In this document: piece by piece, positions 34,503-47,637 of the stretch
How positions within the stretch are numbered: the first letter of the stretch is position 1
How the letters are laid out: every line of letters begins with the position of its first letter
NCBI GenBank assembly: GCA_035041965.1
Contig: JAPYMA010001582.1
Span: 124,001 to 188,000 of the forward strand
Reading direction: 5' to 3'
Length of the DNA stretch: 64,000 nucleotides
Origin: Anisakis pegreffii
Taxonomy: Eukaryota > Nematoda > Chromadorea > Rhabditida > Anisakidae
The notes under the pieces: model-generated
What the model saw: the letters and a program-made list of their open reading frames with translations, nothing else
Told to the model about the DNA's origin: nothing
The model's database searches: none
Program-made: the position numbers and the translations under genes

Positions 34503-34590
34503 TTGATAAACTGAAAACAATTGATAAAATGATAACAACACGATTCAGCTGATAATTTCTTTACATTTGATAAAGTGATAATAATTTCAT
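34503..34590. promoter_or_regulatory. cluster of TGATAA words upstream of PAP2
   Basis: About six TGATAA words fall within some 80 bases, roughly 190-280 bases before the PAP2 start codon, with TTATCA on the same strand a little further down. PAP1 has a palindromic pair just before its ATG. In nematodes this word recruits intestinal GATA factors, so gut expression of the two phosphatases is a reasonable inference. The local AT-richness raises the chance rate. Confidence 0.35.
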
Positions 34591-34775
34591 AATTATGATA
34601 TAGCGACACATTAGAACAACGTATTTCCTATGTGATCACATTATATTATCACTTTTATCAATGTCATCGGTGGCGTCACATCGCTTGGCATCGTAAAACG
34701 TTATCACAATGTCATGTCTACGATCAAACACTGCCCATTCCAGCTGATAGAACAATCAGCAAGCATTTTGCGGTC

Positions 34776-37700
34776 ATGATGCTTCGATCGTGGTTGCTTC
34801 CATTATTAATCGCTCTCAATATCGGCATCGTCGTCTCCCGAAGACACTCCCTGGAACCACGACGTGTACCTGCATGGTCTGGAAAAGGACCAAATCAGGG
34901 GCCTTACTACGCACAACCTGAGCAAGTGGCACTGAGTTATGGAGGTATGTATCTAATGATATCAAAGAACCAAGTTGATTCTCATGATCGTCGTGTTGTT
35001 TTATTTTATATAGAAATCACTGATAGCTCCTCTTTACAATGACATGATTTTTGCATTGAAGCTGCTTAATTTCTGGGAATTTTTCAACTCACATTCAAAT
35101 TTTTCAATGAAGAAATTAAAATTTAGCATCGCATAATGCAGTGCTTTCCAATCCAATACGCTCCATGCTCTGTATAGAAGATGTAATTTATGAAAAGCAA
35201 AACATTTCAAACAGATTTCTGAGCATTTCCAGATATTCGTATTGATAGTATTTCAGGTGATCCATCAACTGTATGGATAACATGGATTACATTCGACGAT
35301 ACCTATGCGTCTGTGGTGGAATATGGCACCAAAGATTTGGAACGAAACGCCACTGGAGATACTTCCTTATTTATAGATGGTGGATCCAAGAAATCGAAAC
35401 GTTACGTTCATCGAGTCAGGCTCACTGAATTAGAGCCCGGAACCACTTACTGTGAGCTAGCGATTTCAACTTTCAAATTTTTTCAGAAAATGCAAGCTTC
35501 TTAGCTTGTTGAGTGAGATTGAATGGATGTAAGAAAAGATTTATTCAATTGGACATTTGAGTTTTACGACACAGCCAATGTATCCGAATAACTAATCAGG
35601 AATCATAGATGATATACAAAAAATTGTCTCCAATTTGAATCAGATTTTCAAAAAATTGTCCAGAAGGAACAAATAAATAAGTAGATTTGATCTCAATAGA
35701 TCTGATTTCAGTTCAGTCAATTCATCTTAACCAGCTTGTTGTTTACTTATCTATTGAAATGCTCATTTTCTTCACTCTATACTTCATTCATTCTTAGTTT
35801 GTTTATTAATTGATTGAAGTTTATCACGTTGGCTCTGAATACGGTTGGAGTCCAATATTCCGTTTCACGGCACTCCAGGAAAGGCCAGAAGGTGGATATA
35901 TTTATGCTGTATACGGTGACCTTGGCAACGTGAACGCCAGATCGCTGGGTAAAATACAACAACAATCGCAACGGGGTCTTTTCGATATGGTGCTTCACGT
36001 CGGTTAGTCTTTTTCTTTGCATCCCGGTAATTGGACAGGCAGCGGTAACTGGATCGCATGGGATCTTGGCATTGAATTTTAAGTCCCAAACCCAAGATTA
36101 ACTCTAAGAAAAATCCCATGATTCTGGCACTTGATCAACCGCAGCATTTTGTGCAATTTTGGCAATGTCATACTAACTTTACTCTACATTACCCAATAGT
36201 CATCATCCTCATTCCATCCATTCATTAGAATACTCACCTAGTTGCATCACTCAGCCCCAATTTATTCGCATTGAATGGCATTCGTTGTCTGTCATCATTA
36301 TATGATAGCACCGTCACAGTTTTCATTACCTCTCACGCTCGCTTCGTCTTTCAATCCCGATATCTAATGCCGATCTCGGGATTAAAAAGCGGCCGACTTT
36401 TTCAAATATTAACAAGCAACAGTGTGTGAATCTCCATTCCGATCTATCACTGATGAATGCTATTTTGCAGGCGATTTAGCATACAATCTTGATACGGTAA
36501 GTGCATTCTTTTCAATTATTGTTCGCTGTGTTCATTTAATTATGTGAAGAGGACCGAAAGATCCTTCAGATGAGATGATTTTTATATCTGAAGCATCCTG
36601 CCCGATTAAAGCTAAGATTTTCTTATTATCCTGCTTCAATTCTCATCACTGACAACCCAAAAGTTACTTACGCTGCAGAAATATGACTCACTCGTTATAG
36701 AGAAATGCTGAACACCGGATTGAAATTTTGGAATATTTAGCTATCGCTAGCGAAATAACGGAATCGTAATTTCACCACTAACGAAAGAATTGTTTTTTAG
36801 CGATAGTGGTAATGCTACTGGGAGCGATAGCGAGAGTGGCCATCTGTGGATTTGAGAACAGAGAATCAGAATTTTTAAATTGAAATTTCAGGATGACGGT
36901 CAGTTCGGTGATCAATTCGGTCGTCAAATTGAGCCGGTGGCTGCTTATGTGCCTTACATGACGGTAGTCGGGAATCATGAGGAGGCATATAACTTCTCAC
37001 ATTTTGTCAATCGATACACAATGCCCAACAGTGATCATAACCTCTTTTACAGGTGTTGCTCCACTTGTATTCATTTGAATCTGATACGGGGTTGATTATG
37101 TTAATTTAGACATCCTTGCGAAATTGTATGTATCCTGAGGGGATGGTACGATCATGCAGAAAATTTCTTCATTCTCTACAACAGCTTGATAATATTGTAA
37201 AGAACTGGCTGATAGCATGGATCATTTTACTTTCATTTCTTCAGCTTCGACTTGGGCGCTGCACACTTCATCGCATTTTCAACGGAATTTTATTACTTTA
37301 CGAATTATGGTTGGCAACAATTAGCGAAGCAGTGGGAATGGCTCAATAATGATCTGAAGGTTAATCGCATCGCTTCATGACATTCGGAAATGTGCACCTT
37401 TTTGATAAACTCAAACTCTTATGCAGCTGCGCTTCATCGTCTTAAGTTTTATTTATTCACTCTATTGCCAGATTGCTAACCAAAATCGTGATAAGCGTCC
37501 ATGGATCATAACAATGGGTCACCGACCGATGTATTGCTCGGATTTCGACGAAGACGACTGTACGAAATACGAGTCGAGAGTGCGTGAAGTTTTTGATATT
37601 CTTGCATGAATTCCTGCTTATATCACACGAAGGTTTTAAACCGCTACAATTTTCTTGTGCTTTTCTGTTGCTTCGATGAGCCGTACGCAGCATTTGTTCT

Positions 37701-39378
37701 GAGTCGGAAGACAGGCACAATAAAGTCTTTGGTGATTATGAAGAAAATTTTGAAACAAAATTTGGAACAAAAAAATTCCATGTGAACCATTGATAATACG
37801 AAGCACTAGCGAATCGACGCTTTATAGATACGAACAGGACTTCCAGAGACACATGCGTATGCACTGGAAAAACTTTTCTACTCGTATGGCGTTGATCTGG
37901 AAATTTGGGCACATGAACATTCCTACGAAAGAATGTGGCCAGTTTATAATAGAACAGTGAGGATTTTGCTTGAACACCATCTTTATTAAGCTCATTGATT
38001 TAAAATACCGTGAGCTGGTGGCTTTTCAGATGATCTGAATTAATTTCGCTCAGATTATAGTATGTAACTAGCAGGAAGGTGGTATAAAATGTAAAGCTTT
38101 CGTTGAAAGCTGATTATGCCTAGAATAGTAATCCGATTGCAGGTTTACAACGGCACTCGATCGCCGTACGTGGATCCACCGGCTCCAGTGCATGTTGTCA
38201 CAGGATCAGCGGTAAGGATTAAGTTGGATTCCACCGTTCGGTAGGATTAGGGAGAGTTAAGAGCGCCAGGGGCACCCTCAGTAGTTGAGTTAATTTCCAA
38301 TGAAAAACAGCGTGATTATAGGCTATATGTAATTCAGACGATCTCGATTCTCATCAGTAATGCCTAGTAATATCGGAAATGCCATTTTCAAATGATCAGC
38401 ATACAGAAGTTTGTACACCAACTCGAATATCTTCGCAGTAACAAACTGAGCAAACTCTCTACTGCTGGAAATATTTACGCATGTCTGCCGTCAAGAAAGT
38501 TTAATAAGCTGCAGCACATACCTGAGTTAATAAAAGAACAGAACTCGAGCGAAATAATTTTACTGTCAAGCCTCATATAAATGTGACCTCTGTGTTGATC
38601 ACCAAATGTTTTGGGAATCAAATGAACAGCGCATTACTAGATTCTTATGCTCAACTTTGCCCACAATCTTCGCTTTATCCCATGTAATAGCTTTATGAGC
38701 TCGGAATTACAAGGTAAATACCTAATTTTTTGAAGGGAATTAGCTGGTTTGGCTGACCATTGTGCGCACATGACTATATTTCTTCAGCTTGATAACATGC
38801 GTTGCCATTATGCACTCAAACATCTCGACCACGAGCACTCTCATTATCAATATTTTGTTATTGAAGTGAATATTAAGTAAGAGATTTCAGGGTTGTCAGG
38901 AGAACACAGATCCCTTTATTGAACATCCTCCACCATGGAGTGCGTTCAGATCATCGAATTACGGATTTAGTCGCATGCAAATTTTCAACTCCACTCATCT
39001 TTACTTCGAGCAGCTGGCTGCATCGAAGGTACCATCATAAGTTTGCCAATTGCGAATATTCAGAATTTTTTTCAACGTGCTAACTCTCAATTTTGATCGA
39101 TGCTTTCGAAAGGCGTTCAAACTGCACAATCCTCTTCCACTTCGCAGAACATGAAAATTCAAATTGATTTATTTTAGGATGAAGCTGAAGACAGTTTTTG
39201 GTTGATAAAAACTGATCATCACCGTTATGACAGATTGGATCGCAAGCTGATGAGCCGTCACGGTACGAGGATACCATACAATTATTGCCATCACCCATCG
39301 CATTGTCCTAAGCGACATCGGAACGCAGCTCTAGACTCAAACGGGATCGAAGATGCATTCGATTCATTCTTTCGATAA
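34776..39378 (+). CDS. PAP2: secreted purple acid phosphatase, tandem paralogue of PAP1 (497 aa)
   Basis: Eleven exons mirror PAP1: 34776-34944, 35257-35451, 35820-36002, 36471-36496, 36892-37052, 37245-37359, 37472-37579, 37828-37956, 38143-38211, 38891-39028 and 39178-39378. Every junction is in the same phase as in PAP1; exon 7 is one codon longer. The start has two ATGs (34776 and 34779), and the signal peptide is MMLRSWLLPLLIALNIG. All metal-ligand motifs are kept: GDLG, GDLAY, GNHE, GHR and AHEHSYER. Exons 2-3 and intron 2 are almost identical to PAP1, while exons 4-11 and other introns have diverged, for example QENTDPFIEHPP against QKKPDGFVEHAP. Intron 3 lacks the retrotransposon. Both copies look functional; the divergence outside exons 2-3 may reflect different substrates or timing. 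Confidence 0.92.
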
Positions 39379-39852
39379 ACCATGCAATACTGGCACTTAC
39401 CCGCTTATCACATCTTAATCGAAATGGAATTCACTCATTTGAAACTATTCACATGCGAAGTACTGTAAAATGATTCATTAAATTCGATTTCTATCAGGTT
39501 CATTCCATCCAACCACCAAATGCATTACTATATGAAATATTTTCATCAAATAACCAATTAGCTGAGGTCGGTAAAAGATCTCAGCGAAAGATTCGGTTAT
39601 CACGTAGTAGCTAACGGCTTCAAATCAATATCAACAATTATATTAACTGTTTATTGAACAACAGGATGCGTCTAAAACATTAGAAAACTGTTTATTGAAA
39701 TACACCTGAACACACGTACACAAATGATGTGATGTATTATGAAATGATGAACTGCAAAAGAGTGGGACTAGAAATGGCCAAATAATGAGGATGATAATGG
39801 TTGCTCAGAGTATTAGGGTCATCAAATGATCCATCGAATTCGTTTGTGTATT

Positions 39853-41162
39853 TCAATCCATTTTTCTGAGCTGAATTCTGTATTTGAGTTTGTACATGTG
39901 CGGTTGTTCTCCTTCTCCTCCTGGAACGCTGCGTTTGGATCTTCTATTAAGCCTCGGCACCGGTTCTTCTCCTTCTCCTTCACGAACGTTGCGCTTGGCT
40001 ATTCCAATAACCGTCACCGGTTGTTCTTCCGGCACCGGCTCTTCTTCTTGTCCCTGAATAGCGTCACGTTTGAACTTTCCATTAAGCTCTGGCATCCGTT
40101 GTTCTCCCTCTTCTTCATGAACGCTACGTTTTGATCTTCCATGAAGCATCGACCCCATTTCCATCTCCTGCGCTTCCTCTATAGCCTTCTAAATTTTAAA
40201 ACATTAAATAGCCTATTGCCAGAAAGTTCTGAATAAAAAGACTTTTGAAAGTCAATTTCCGCCCGAAACAACACAGTCGAGCAGCTGTTCACCTGAACGA
40301 GTCCGGCTACTTTTTCGATCCACTTGGCTGGGTCTTGGTGAGTGACGATCGTTTGACTTGGCGATTCCAAGTGATGTCTCTTCTCGTGGAAGTGCTGAAA
40401 GCAGTTTATTCATCTCGTGTGTTTCATCTGGAAACCAGGGAATCGTGTCATATTAGCAAACGTTGCCGACGATCAGTTGCTGTTTGTCGGAGGAATTGGT
40501 TTTGAAATATTCAGCTCAGCGCGCAGTAGAATATGAAGGCGGCCGTCACTCACTTCGTAGCTCCTAGGAGCTGGTAGTGAATCGCTGTCCCATGGAACTA
40601 GCTGTATATGGTCGTCCGCTGCTACTGGCTTTGAATTGACTGAAATGAAAGAATAAGGAAAAAATTGATGATAACTGAATTATGTCATTAAATAGTGTCA
40701 AAATAAATTGATGGAGTGAACAACAGTCAAATTCTTCGTTTTAATCGTTCGCTGAAATGAATCTGTCAGTCTTGAGATTGTCTCGTTGCTCCTCATGAAC
40801 ACTGCAAAATAACTGTCCGAAAGTATGGAAGCGTGCGAGAAATCCAAAAGAAGAAAGTTATACCTTGCGACACGATGACCAAAGCGGTGATCTGAAAGTA
40901 GCTTACATTATTAAAGCGCACCGCGGATGTGCTCTCTTGATGGAAAATCTCGACTAGCACCAAAAAGGTCAAGATCGCGCAGTTAGGTTTCTCATCATTG
41001 AATTCAGTTCTAACAGTTCCAAATTTTTTACTGCGAATATTCACGTCACATTAAGAACGCTCCATTTGATCCACTTTATCATCCTCTCATTGGAAGCGCT
41101 TGAATGGGCAGAATTCCTCACGAACATACCAGGAGAACGAACTCTTTACGAACGACGATCAT
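39853..41162 (-). CDS. secreted precursor with four Lys-Arg repeat units (194 aa)
   Basis: Five exons on the minus strand: 41162-41130, 40891-40864, 40639-40554, 40394-40293 and 40188-39853. All have GT-AG ends and consistent phase. The first two exons join to make a textbook signal peptide (MIVVRKEFVLLITALVIVSQ, then VNSKPVA). The mature part is acidic and Pro-rich. The last exon carries four diverged units of roughly 20-25 residues, each opening with a basic site: RSKRSV, KFKRDA, IAKRNV, RSKRSV. Each site is followed by an E/G/Q/P-rich stretch such as EGEEPVP. This architecture resembles proproteins cut by kex2/furin-type convertases, such as neuropeptide-like or secreted peptide precursors. 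No amidation glycine stands directly before the KR sites, so a classical amidated neuropeptide is not indicated. The function is unknown. It lies tail-to-tail with PAP2. Confidence 0.65.
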
Positions 41163-41380
41163 GATTTCCTTCGTCGAAAGAAAGCCAACTGATTCTGCAC
41201 AACGCAGACGAAAACAATGATTGACAATCCCATTCATCCATTATATATACGTCAAAATTTTTATTCATTTGCATATCACTTGATAGGTTGGCATGAATTA
41301 CATCGTAATGTATGCATTTTCTTAGAAAATTTTCATTTAGGGCATTAAAATATGCTGCGGAATCTTTAATCTACAATCTG

Positions 41381-44300
41381 TCAACATGTAATTAATCGCC
41401 GATTAATGCTTGAACGAGACTTTGCTTTCTTCTCCATATTTGGCAGCTCCCAATCGAAAGGTTTATCATCGGCAATATCATTCGACGGGCAACATTCCTT
41501 AAAAAGCAACAACGTCTGTATTGTTATCAATATTGATTGTGTCATTAGTAACCGTGAAAATGATCACATTGAATAGCCCATAAATTCACTGCAGATATTC
41601 GAAATTCTAAACCTGCAAAACATCGAATATGAGTGAGTAATTTGGAAAATGACAATAGTGCAATGTATGAAGATACTGGAATAGCTTCTCAAGTTCCGCT
41701 GGCAAAAACCTGGAAATTTTGTTATAATGCTACTAGCAGTGATGCAAATTTTTTCATTCACAGGAGAAACTTTTTAGAATTGCTGGAATTTTAGAATTTT
41801 ATACAAAAAATTAACAGACGTTGCAAGCAAAACCAGATTCGCTTGATCTTCAACGGATCGCATTCTACTCGAGAATAATGTGCTGAAGTATTGACTGAAT
41901 AGAATAGCGAAATAGAGTTTGCCTGCCAAGTTGATCAAATGATGTTTTCTGCTTTGCCAGTGCTACAGTATCTGCTTCTGGTAAATTCTTCCACGGCAAA
42001 CTTCCTTCGATGAGTTCAATCATCGAATACAACAAGCTCCATAGATCATCCACTGGTCCCTTAAATTGCTCAACGTCCCTATCAACTCTATCAAAACAAT
42101 ACCTCTCCCAGTTCGCCTCACAATAAAGCCCAAAATTTTCAATCATTTAATTGAACACAACTATTGTACTAGTCAATGAATCCGGTGATGTTTTCTCATT
42201 TCCTAGAAACTGTTCAATGTTCATGACCAGATGAAGATGCATCCTCATTAGTGCATGACTGCTCAAGACTAGTGATGTCTCTATTCCAGTTAAACTGTTC
42301 TATTCCTGTTCTGTTCCATGGAATAGAATAGAACAGTTCGTAAATGAGGAAAGAATAGTTTGGAACAGAACAGAGTCGTTTTCGATCCCAAAAAACAGAA
42401 TATAACAGTTTCCAACCGACTTTCGCTGTTCTTTTTTGCAATTATTATATTTATTATTATTATTATTGAAAAGAGAACAAATTATTAGAGAAAAACATGA
42501 AAAGTAAAGAATATTCCATTTCTCCTCAATTTTAATAAGCAATGGAAATAATGTGGGCAAAATGAATTGCCACAAGATCACAGAAATAGTCCTCCTCTCT
42601 GAAGAGAACTGTGCGAGTTCTCTTCAATGCTAAAGAGAACTAATTATGCAAGCTCTCTTTTGCATTGAAGAGAACTGTGCGAGTTCTCTTCAAACCAGAT
42701 GCTCATGCCGGTTCGATACCGAATTTTCTCTCGGGTAATAAAGTCCAAGCACCTGTTCGCGTCGTTCATGGACCGTCAGCGAAACATAACGCAAGGTTCC
42801 ACGAAAGCCAACATATTGCCTCTCTCTGCGCACCATGCCGCTTTCGTGTCTGTATCTTCGAGCAATCCCGAAATCAATTAGGTGTATCGTTCGTTTGTAG
42901 TCACCGAATCCAACGCACAAATTCGATGGTTTAACATCTCTGTAATCTCAGTGCATGTCCATCACCAACTTTCACCATTGCATATCACTGATATTTCCTA
43001 CTCATAAGGTTGACCCTCTATATGGCAGTTTCTGAATCTCCTAACCAAGCTATCGTCACATATCATTTATTCAAGCAAGTCTCCTCGTAAGCTTTGAAAT
43101 TCCTGATGAAATATCATTCTTGTATCATTTGATCACTCTTCAATACGCAAGTGATCCTGAGTAATCAACTGCGAATAGCATCAATCACTTATTGATTTTG
43201 ATCACCCTCAGATCATCCGAGTACTGCAACACAGCGCTCTGCTCCAAGCCACCACTGTGGCTCTCCTGAGAAGTATTTATGTTAGGAGCAGCAAAAAATC
43301 CGTCACCTATGAATAAATCCAATATCATGAACAGATTTCAGTGCAGCGCAGCATTGCTTTCCTACCCTCATAACTGTGGCCACAGTGAAACGGCGTCTCC
43401 GTTGCTGACGCCTCAGTTCACTCAAATTAGACCCGAGCAACTCCATCACGATATAATTGAACGATTCGTAAGAACCGCAGCCAACCTGAATAATAAAAAC
43501 TTTTTCACGAAAATTCCTTATCAGTGTATCTGAATTTTTTATCGGAATCGATCGGTCATGATACTGTCTTTTACAAGATCCTATCGGTTATGGCGGAACC
43601 GAAGAGAACATACGTCCCAACATTCATCGAGCGTTTATACCTTATTTTTGCCCGTCGTTCATTAAACGTCGTTAAAGCCCACTCTAAGAGGTGCCTCATT
43701 ATTCCGTGACGCTGTTTTCTGCTTCAAGCGATATCTCAAGTGAGAGCATGACACTATGAATTCAACCTCTTGATACCAAATGTTACTGAACCGGTGACCT
43801 TCGATCCTCCTTCATTGACTGTTTCAATCCAAATGGTCATGTGATATCCCCAACTTCGCTTCCAACCCAGTGGTTACGGTGTATTTATGGAATAATTCAG
43901 GCCCTGGTGATCAAACCGAAAGATGTAGACGCCACCACGAGATCAAAATCATTAAGAATCTCGATGAAATGTTTGGGAATCCCGTTGAAACGCTCATTGT
44001 CCATCTCATCCCACCAGCTAAGTTTAATGAATGCTTTGCTGTGCTCATATCTGAACAGAGCATTAATCATAAACGAGAATCAGCTCATCTGTGGATCATT
44101 AAACGAACTCACGAAATACGGAATATGCGGTGTGCCTTGAAGTGCCATCAGCACTCTATGCTCCAGAACCATTCGAGCAGGCTCATGCTGCTCCAGTTCT
44201 ATTTTCATTGCGAGACGTGTGCCGGTTCTCTTAAATTTCTATACATCTCACTGTCAGGGTAAATTCTTACCCTTAAACGAGGATGTTTCGCTAAATTCCG

Positions 44301-44577
44301 GTATTTGCCACACATTTTCACAAGTTGATCATTATGATCAAGGATTATGATCAAGAAATCAAGATCAAATCGAAGATCATCAATCTTAAAAATACAGTGG
44401 AACTGTTCCTAAAGCAGAAACGAAGAGAGGCTCCCTATCGCAAACCTCAAGACCTACCTCATCAACCATACGATAGACTTGTCCAAAGCCTCCTCCGCCA
44501 ATCATGTTTTCAATGCGATATTTTTGGAACAAAATTATTCCATTTTTTAAGTAGGGTGGAGCGTTACGACCAAATTT
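41381..44577 (-). CDS. CK1/TTBK-like protein kinase, seven exons seen, start exon missing
   Basis: Exons on the minus strand: 44577-44458, 44229-44113, 43485-43307, 42939-42753, 42059-41923, 41709-41613 and 41497-41381. They splice in phase to 317 residues ending RRLITC and TGA. Kinase landmarks run in order: glycine loop (MIGGGGFGQVY), the beta-3 lysine (LAMKIE), YIVMELLG at the hinge, catalytic loop (FIHRDVKPSN), LIDFGIAR at the DFG position, the CK1 hallmark GFRGTLRY, then DDLWSLLYSMIELIEGSLPWK and LPAELEKL. This is the nematode-expanded casein kinase 1 superfamily, nearest tau-tubulin kinases; all catalytic residues are present. The first exon begins after a CATTCAG acceptor, so an initiating exon lies further upstream. 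Intron 5 needs either a GC donor at 41922 or a weak GT donor at 41895. Confidence 0.85.
42601..42691. repeat. pair of identical perfect hairpins in a kinase intron
   Basis: The 25-base palindrome GAAGAGAACT-gtgcg-AGTTCTCTTC occurs at 42601-42625 and again at 42667-42691. A looser AGAGAAC/GCTCTCT inverted pair lies between them. Both lie in the intron between the kinase activation-segment exon and the DDLW exon. The rest of that intron (about 42290-42430) is rich in GAACAG/CTGTTC words. Confidence 0.85.
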
Positions 44578-47500
44578 CTGAATGAAAGAAACATATTGCT
44601 AGTCAGTCGTCGGATAATTTCATTGGGGCTTTAAGAGAGCTTCGAACGAATTCGAACCACTGATATTGAAGATTTCATCAAGCGAACCTGTGAAGTTATC
44701 AAACCTGGGCACTGTGATTGATCAATTGCCATTGATTCGTGAATTATGGCGAATATTATTGGAATCTACAATATCTGTAATCAAAAAATTCTCACTCATG
44801 TGCTAATCTGACGAAACAGTTGAACATCTGAATCCTATAAGCCACACCGCCCACAAGATCGACACGTTTCAATGAGTATTTCACTAAAAAACACCTTTGA
44901 AATAACCGAATTCGGCAAAAGCTGATATTCAGCGATGAAGACCTGGAAAAATCCTTGCTGGCTTACTTGAACAGCCGAGGTTTAGTTTATCAGTTCGCAA
45001 ATTCCAACTAGCCCGGCTTTCAGCTCAGTTCAGCTCATACTGTTTCAGGCATCTCATTCGAGAGCCCTACCCTCCACTCATGTTCGGCTTTCTGGCGCCT
45101 GTACCCCCCGTCTTCTTCACTGGTGTTATTGAAGGAAATCTAGGAGATTAGATGAAGAAGTTCCTTAATATCAGAGTAAACGAATGACAATTTCTTAAAG
45201 GACTACTTTTTATGTGGAATTTAAACGAGTTTCTTTCACACAACCATTTACGCAACCGAATCAAGTAAAAAATGATCAAGGTGACTCTGAAAGGCATAAG
45301 TATCATTTCCAGTTAATTGTAACTATAATTTGCATCGTTTTTGAAAGATTGGAACAGTGATTGTTTGATAAAAGTGAATTTGTTAATCGTTTGCCAAACT
45401 GAACTTCCAGATATTCGCATTTCACTTGATTCCTTTAAAAAATCACAGCACACTCTCATTCTCAGATCGTTGACCTACTTATTCAGCCTATGTTTGGACT
45501 ATCTTTTTGACCAGTCCTCCGAGTTGTTCAATTGTACCACTCACGAATACAATTGATCAATATATAAGGCACTGTGGATTATTAGGCGCACTATCGTTAT
45601 TTGAGAGAATTAAAGGCTTTTAAGTGCGCCTCATAGACCGGAAAATGCAGTAGTTCAAAAAATTCGATCATTTCAATGCGGATCAATCGTATGTCGGAAT
45701 TGACTTTAATACTCACAGCGATTACCCGATTTCATTCTGAAATTATCAAAATAACAAGAAATATTGTGAGCAATATTTATTTGGAATCCAGTTTCTCAGT
45801 TGAACAATCGAATTGATCACTGACGTCTAACAAATGAACATTATCGAAAAATCATTTAAAAAAATCATCACTAATAATGAGAGCAATTAAAAACAACAAC
45901 AAAAAGCATAACTGATCAATTCATGTAATACAATCAACAAGATCAGATCAGCTCGTTAACATCACGGATGCTAAAGATGACGATTGAACAGGTGAGGTTT
46001 TCAAGAATATCGTCGTCACAAACTGTACACAATAAACCCGTCAGATTGATAAATGTTACTATATTATATCATCAACAGAATGTCAATGTTTTAAGAAATT
46101 CATATCGAAGCACAGCATTGAGATAATCTCAAAACAACAGTCGCAATTATCAATTGAAATACAATCAAATAAGCATTAAATAAAGTGATCAAATGGCACA
46201 TTCCATAAGAAAAACACAATGATAACTCAAACATTTCAGTGGATTTGTACATCGGAATGTTTCATCCAATGATTGACAAATCAACAAAATTTTAGGTGAG
46301 TTTCATCAATAAGTGAAGACAAACGTTAGGATAGAACCGAAAACAGCACGGTTCGTCAACTAGAAGACAGCATTCAGCCAATACAGCAACGTCACATAAA
46401 AGAAATGAAAGACATTTTCCTGAGAGTTTCAGCATTTAATATACATCATTTGCGAAGCAACATATGTGCTACATACCGGAATTGATAAACACATCAACGT
46501 GAATTGACACATTCATCTCATCTAGTCAAAGGCTGAGTAATTGATGGAATCGCTGATAAAAGTAATGTGTAAGAAATAATTCGGCGAAATTACTGGTAAC
46601 AACTCAAAATGATCGTATGACCAATATCAGCAATGAAGCTCTTCATTTGCAGTCTGTAGACTATCTGTATCCTGTATTTCCAATGAATTCAATGGAGATT
46701 TTGCAATGAAATGAATCAAACTCAGGTTTCAAAGATTTCTATCCCATTCTATTCTCAATAAGCAATACTTTGAGTTTTAAAACCAAATGTAGGTAATTGA
46801 AACGAATTTCCAGTGGCTGTATCAAGTGCACATGATTCTCATTAAATTTAACACGACAATAACTTTGAAAAAAGTTTTGTGTACAATTTTTGCTCGTCGG
46901 TCTTTCACATTTAAAAGTACAACGACCTGTTGATGGACAATTATATTATGATGAAGCTGATCAACGATCAAGAACACATTTTGCTTGGAAACATCAAGTG
47001 TAAACATCATTAAGCTATTCGTACTTATGGCGTTAACATGAACGCTGAGTACGCTTCTCATACTGTCCCCTCCAAAGCAAACTACAACAGCAGCAGACAA
47101 AAACTGCTGTTTATCAAAGAAGAAATCTTGCTTGCGTCACAAGCAAGTCTAAAAAAATGATCTGATAATGAAGTGAAGTGCATAGAAGAACGACTGGAGC
47201 CGTTATTTTAAATGCTTGAAAGCGAGAATCGACGATCAAATTTTAAAGTCAATGACTCAAATGTGCTCATTACTTCACCACTCGTCTCACACAACTACTT
47301 CTCCAGGCCAAATAAGATCAAGTCCAAGTGCGCAGACAATAGCTGCGACATATTTGAGCTGACTGACTGAGGTGATAGAAAAAATCAATCGCATATTACA
47401 GAATAGGAATTCAGAAGATATATTATCTAATAACCCGTCTTGAGACAATGAGCTGTACGACTAATGCATTAGTTCAATGAAAACTACAGTGGTTAATAAT

Positions 47501-47637
47501 ATTGCCATGAACATTTTTTGTACAGACAGACATAGGATGATGGCAAAAAAAACACCAATTGTTGAGAATGTTTCATTTTGAAGTGTTCTCTACGTCAGAA
47601 TTGAACTCTTGAAATTGATGACATACTCCGAGTATGA
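44578..47637. other. intergenic stretch between kinase and Ser-rich gene
   Basis: It should contain the kinase's first exon, which I could not fix. A perfect 9 bp inverted repeat (AGGCGCACT at 45584-45592, AGTGCGCCT at 45623-45631) stands out in AT-rich sequence. On the minus strand, about 47115-46950, a TTGATAAACAG acceptor leads into a frame reading SAAVVVCFGGDSMRSVL. It could be an exon, but no partner was found. Confidence 0.45.

Noticed and set aside
40245..40505. Plus-strand frame containing GWVLVSDDRLTWRF, which recalls a nucleoporin motif
   Set aside because: It is antisense to a well-supported exon and intron of the precursor gene. The motif match is too short.
42713..42725. GGTTCGATACC, like a tRNA T-arm
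   Set aside because: No matching acceptor stem or anticodon arm around it, and it lies next to a kinase exon. No tRNA was recognised in the window.
43870..44262. 130-codon plus-strand frame
   Set aside because: Antisense to the kinase exon encoding the beta-3 lysine region and its following intron.
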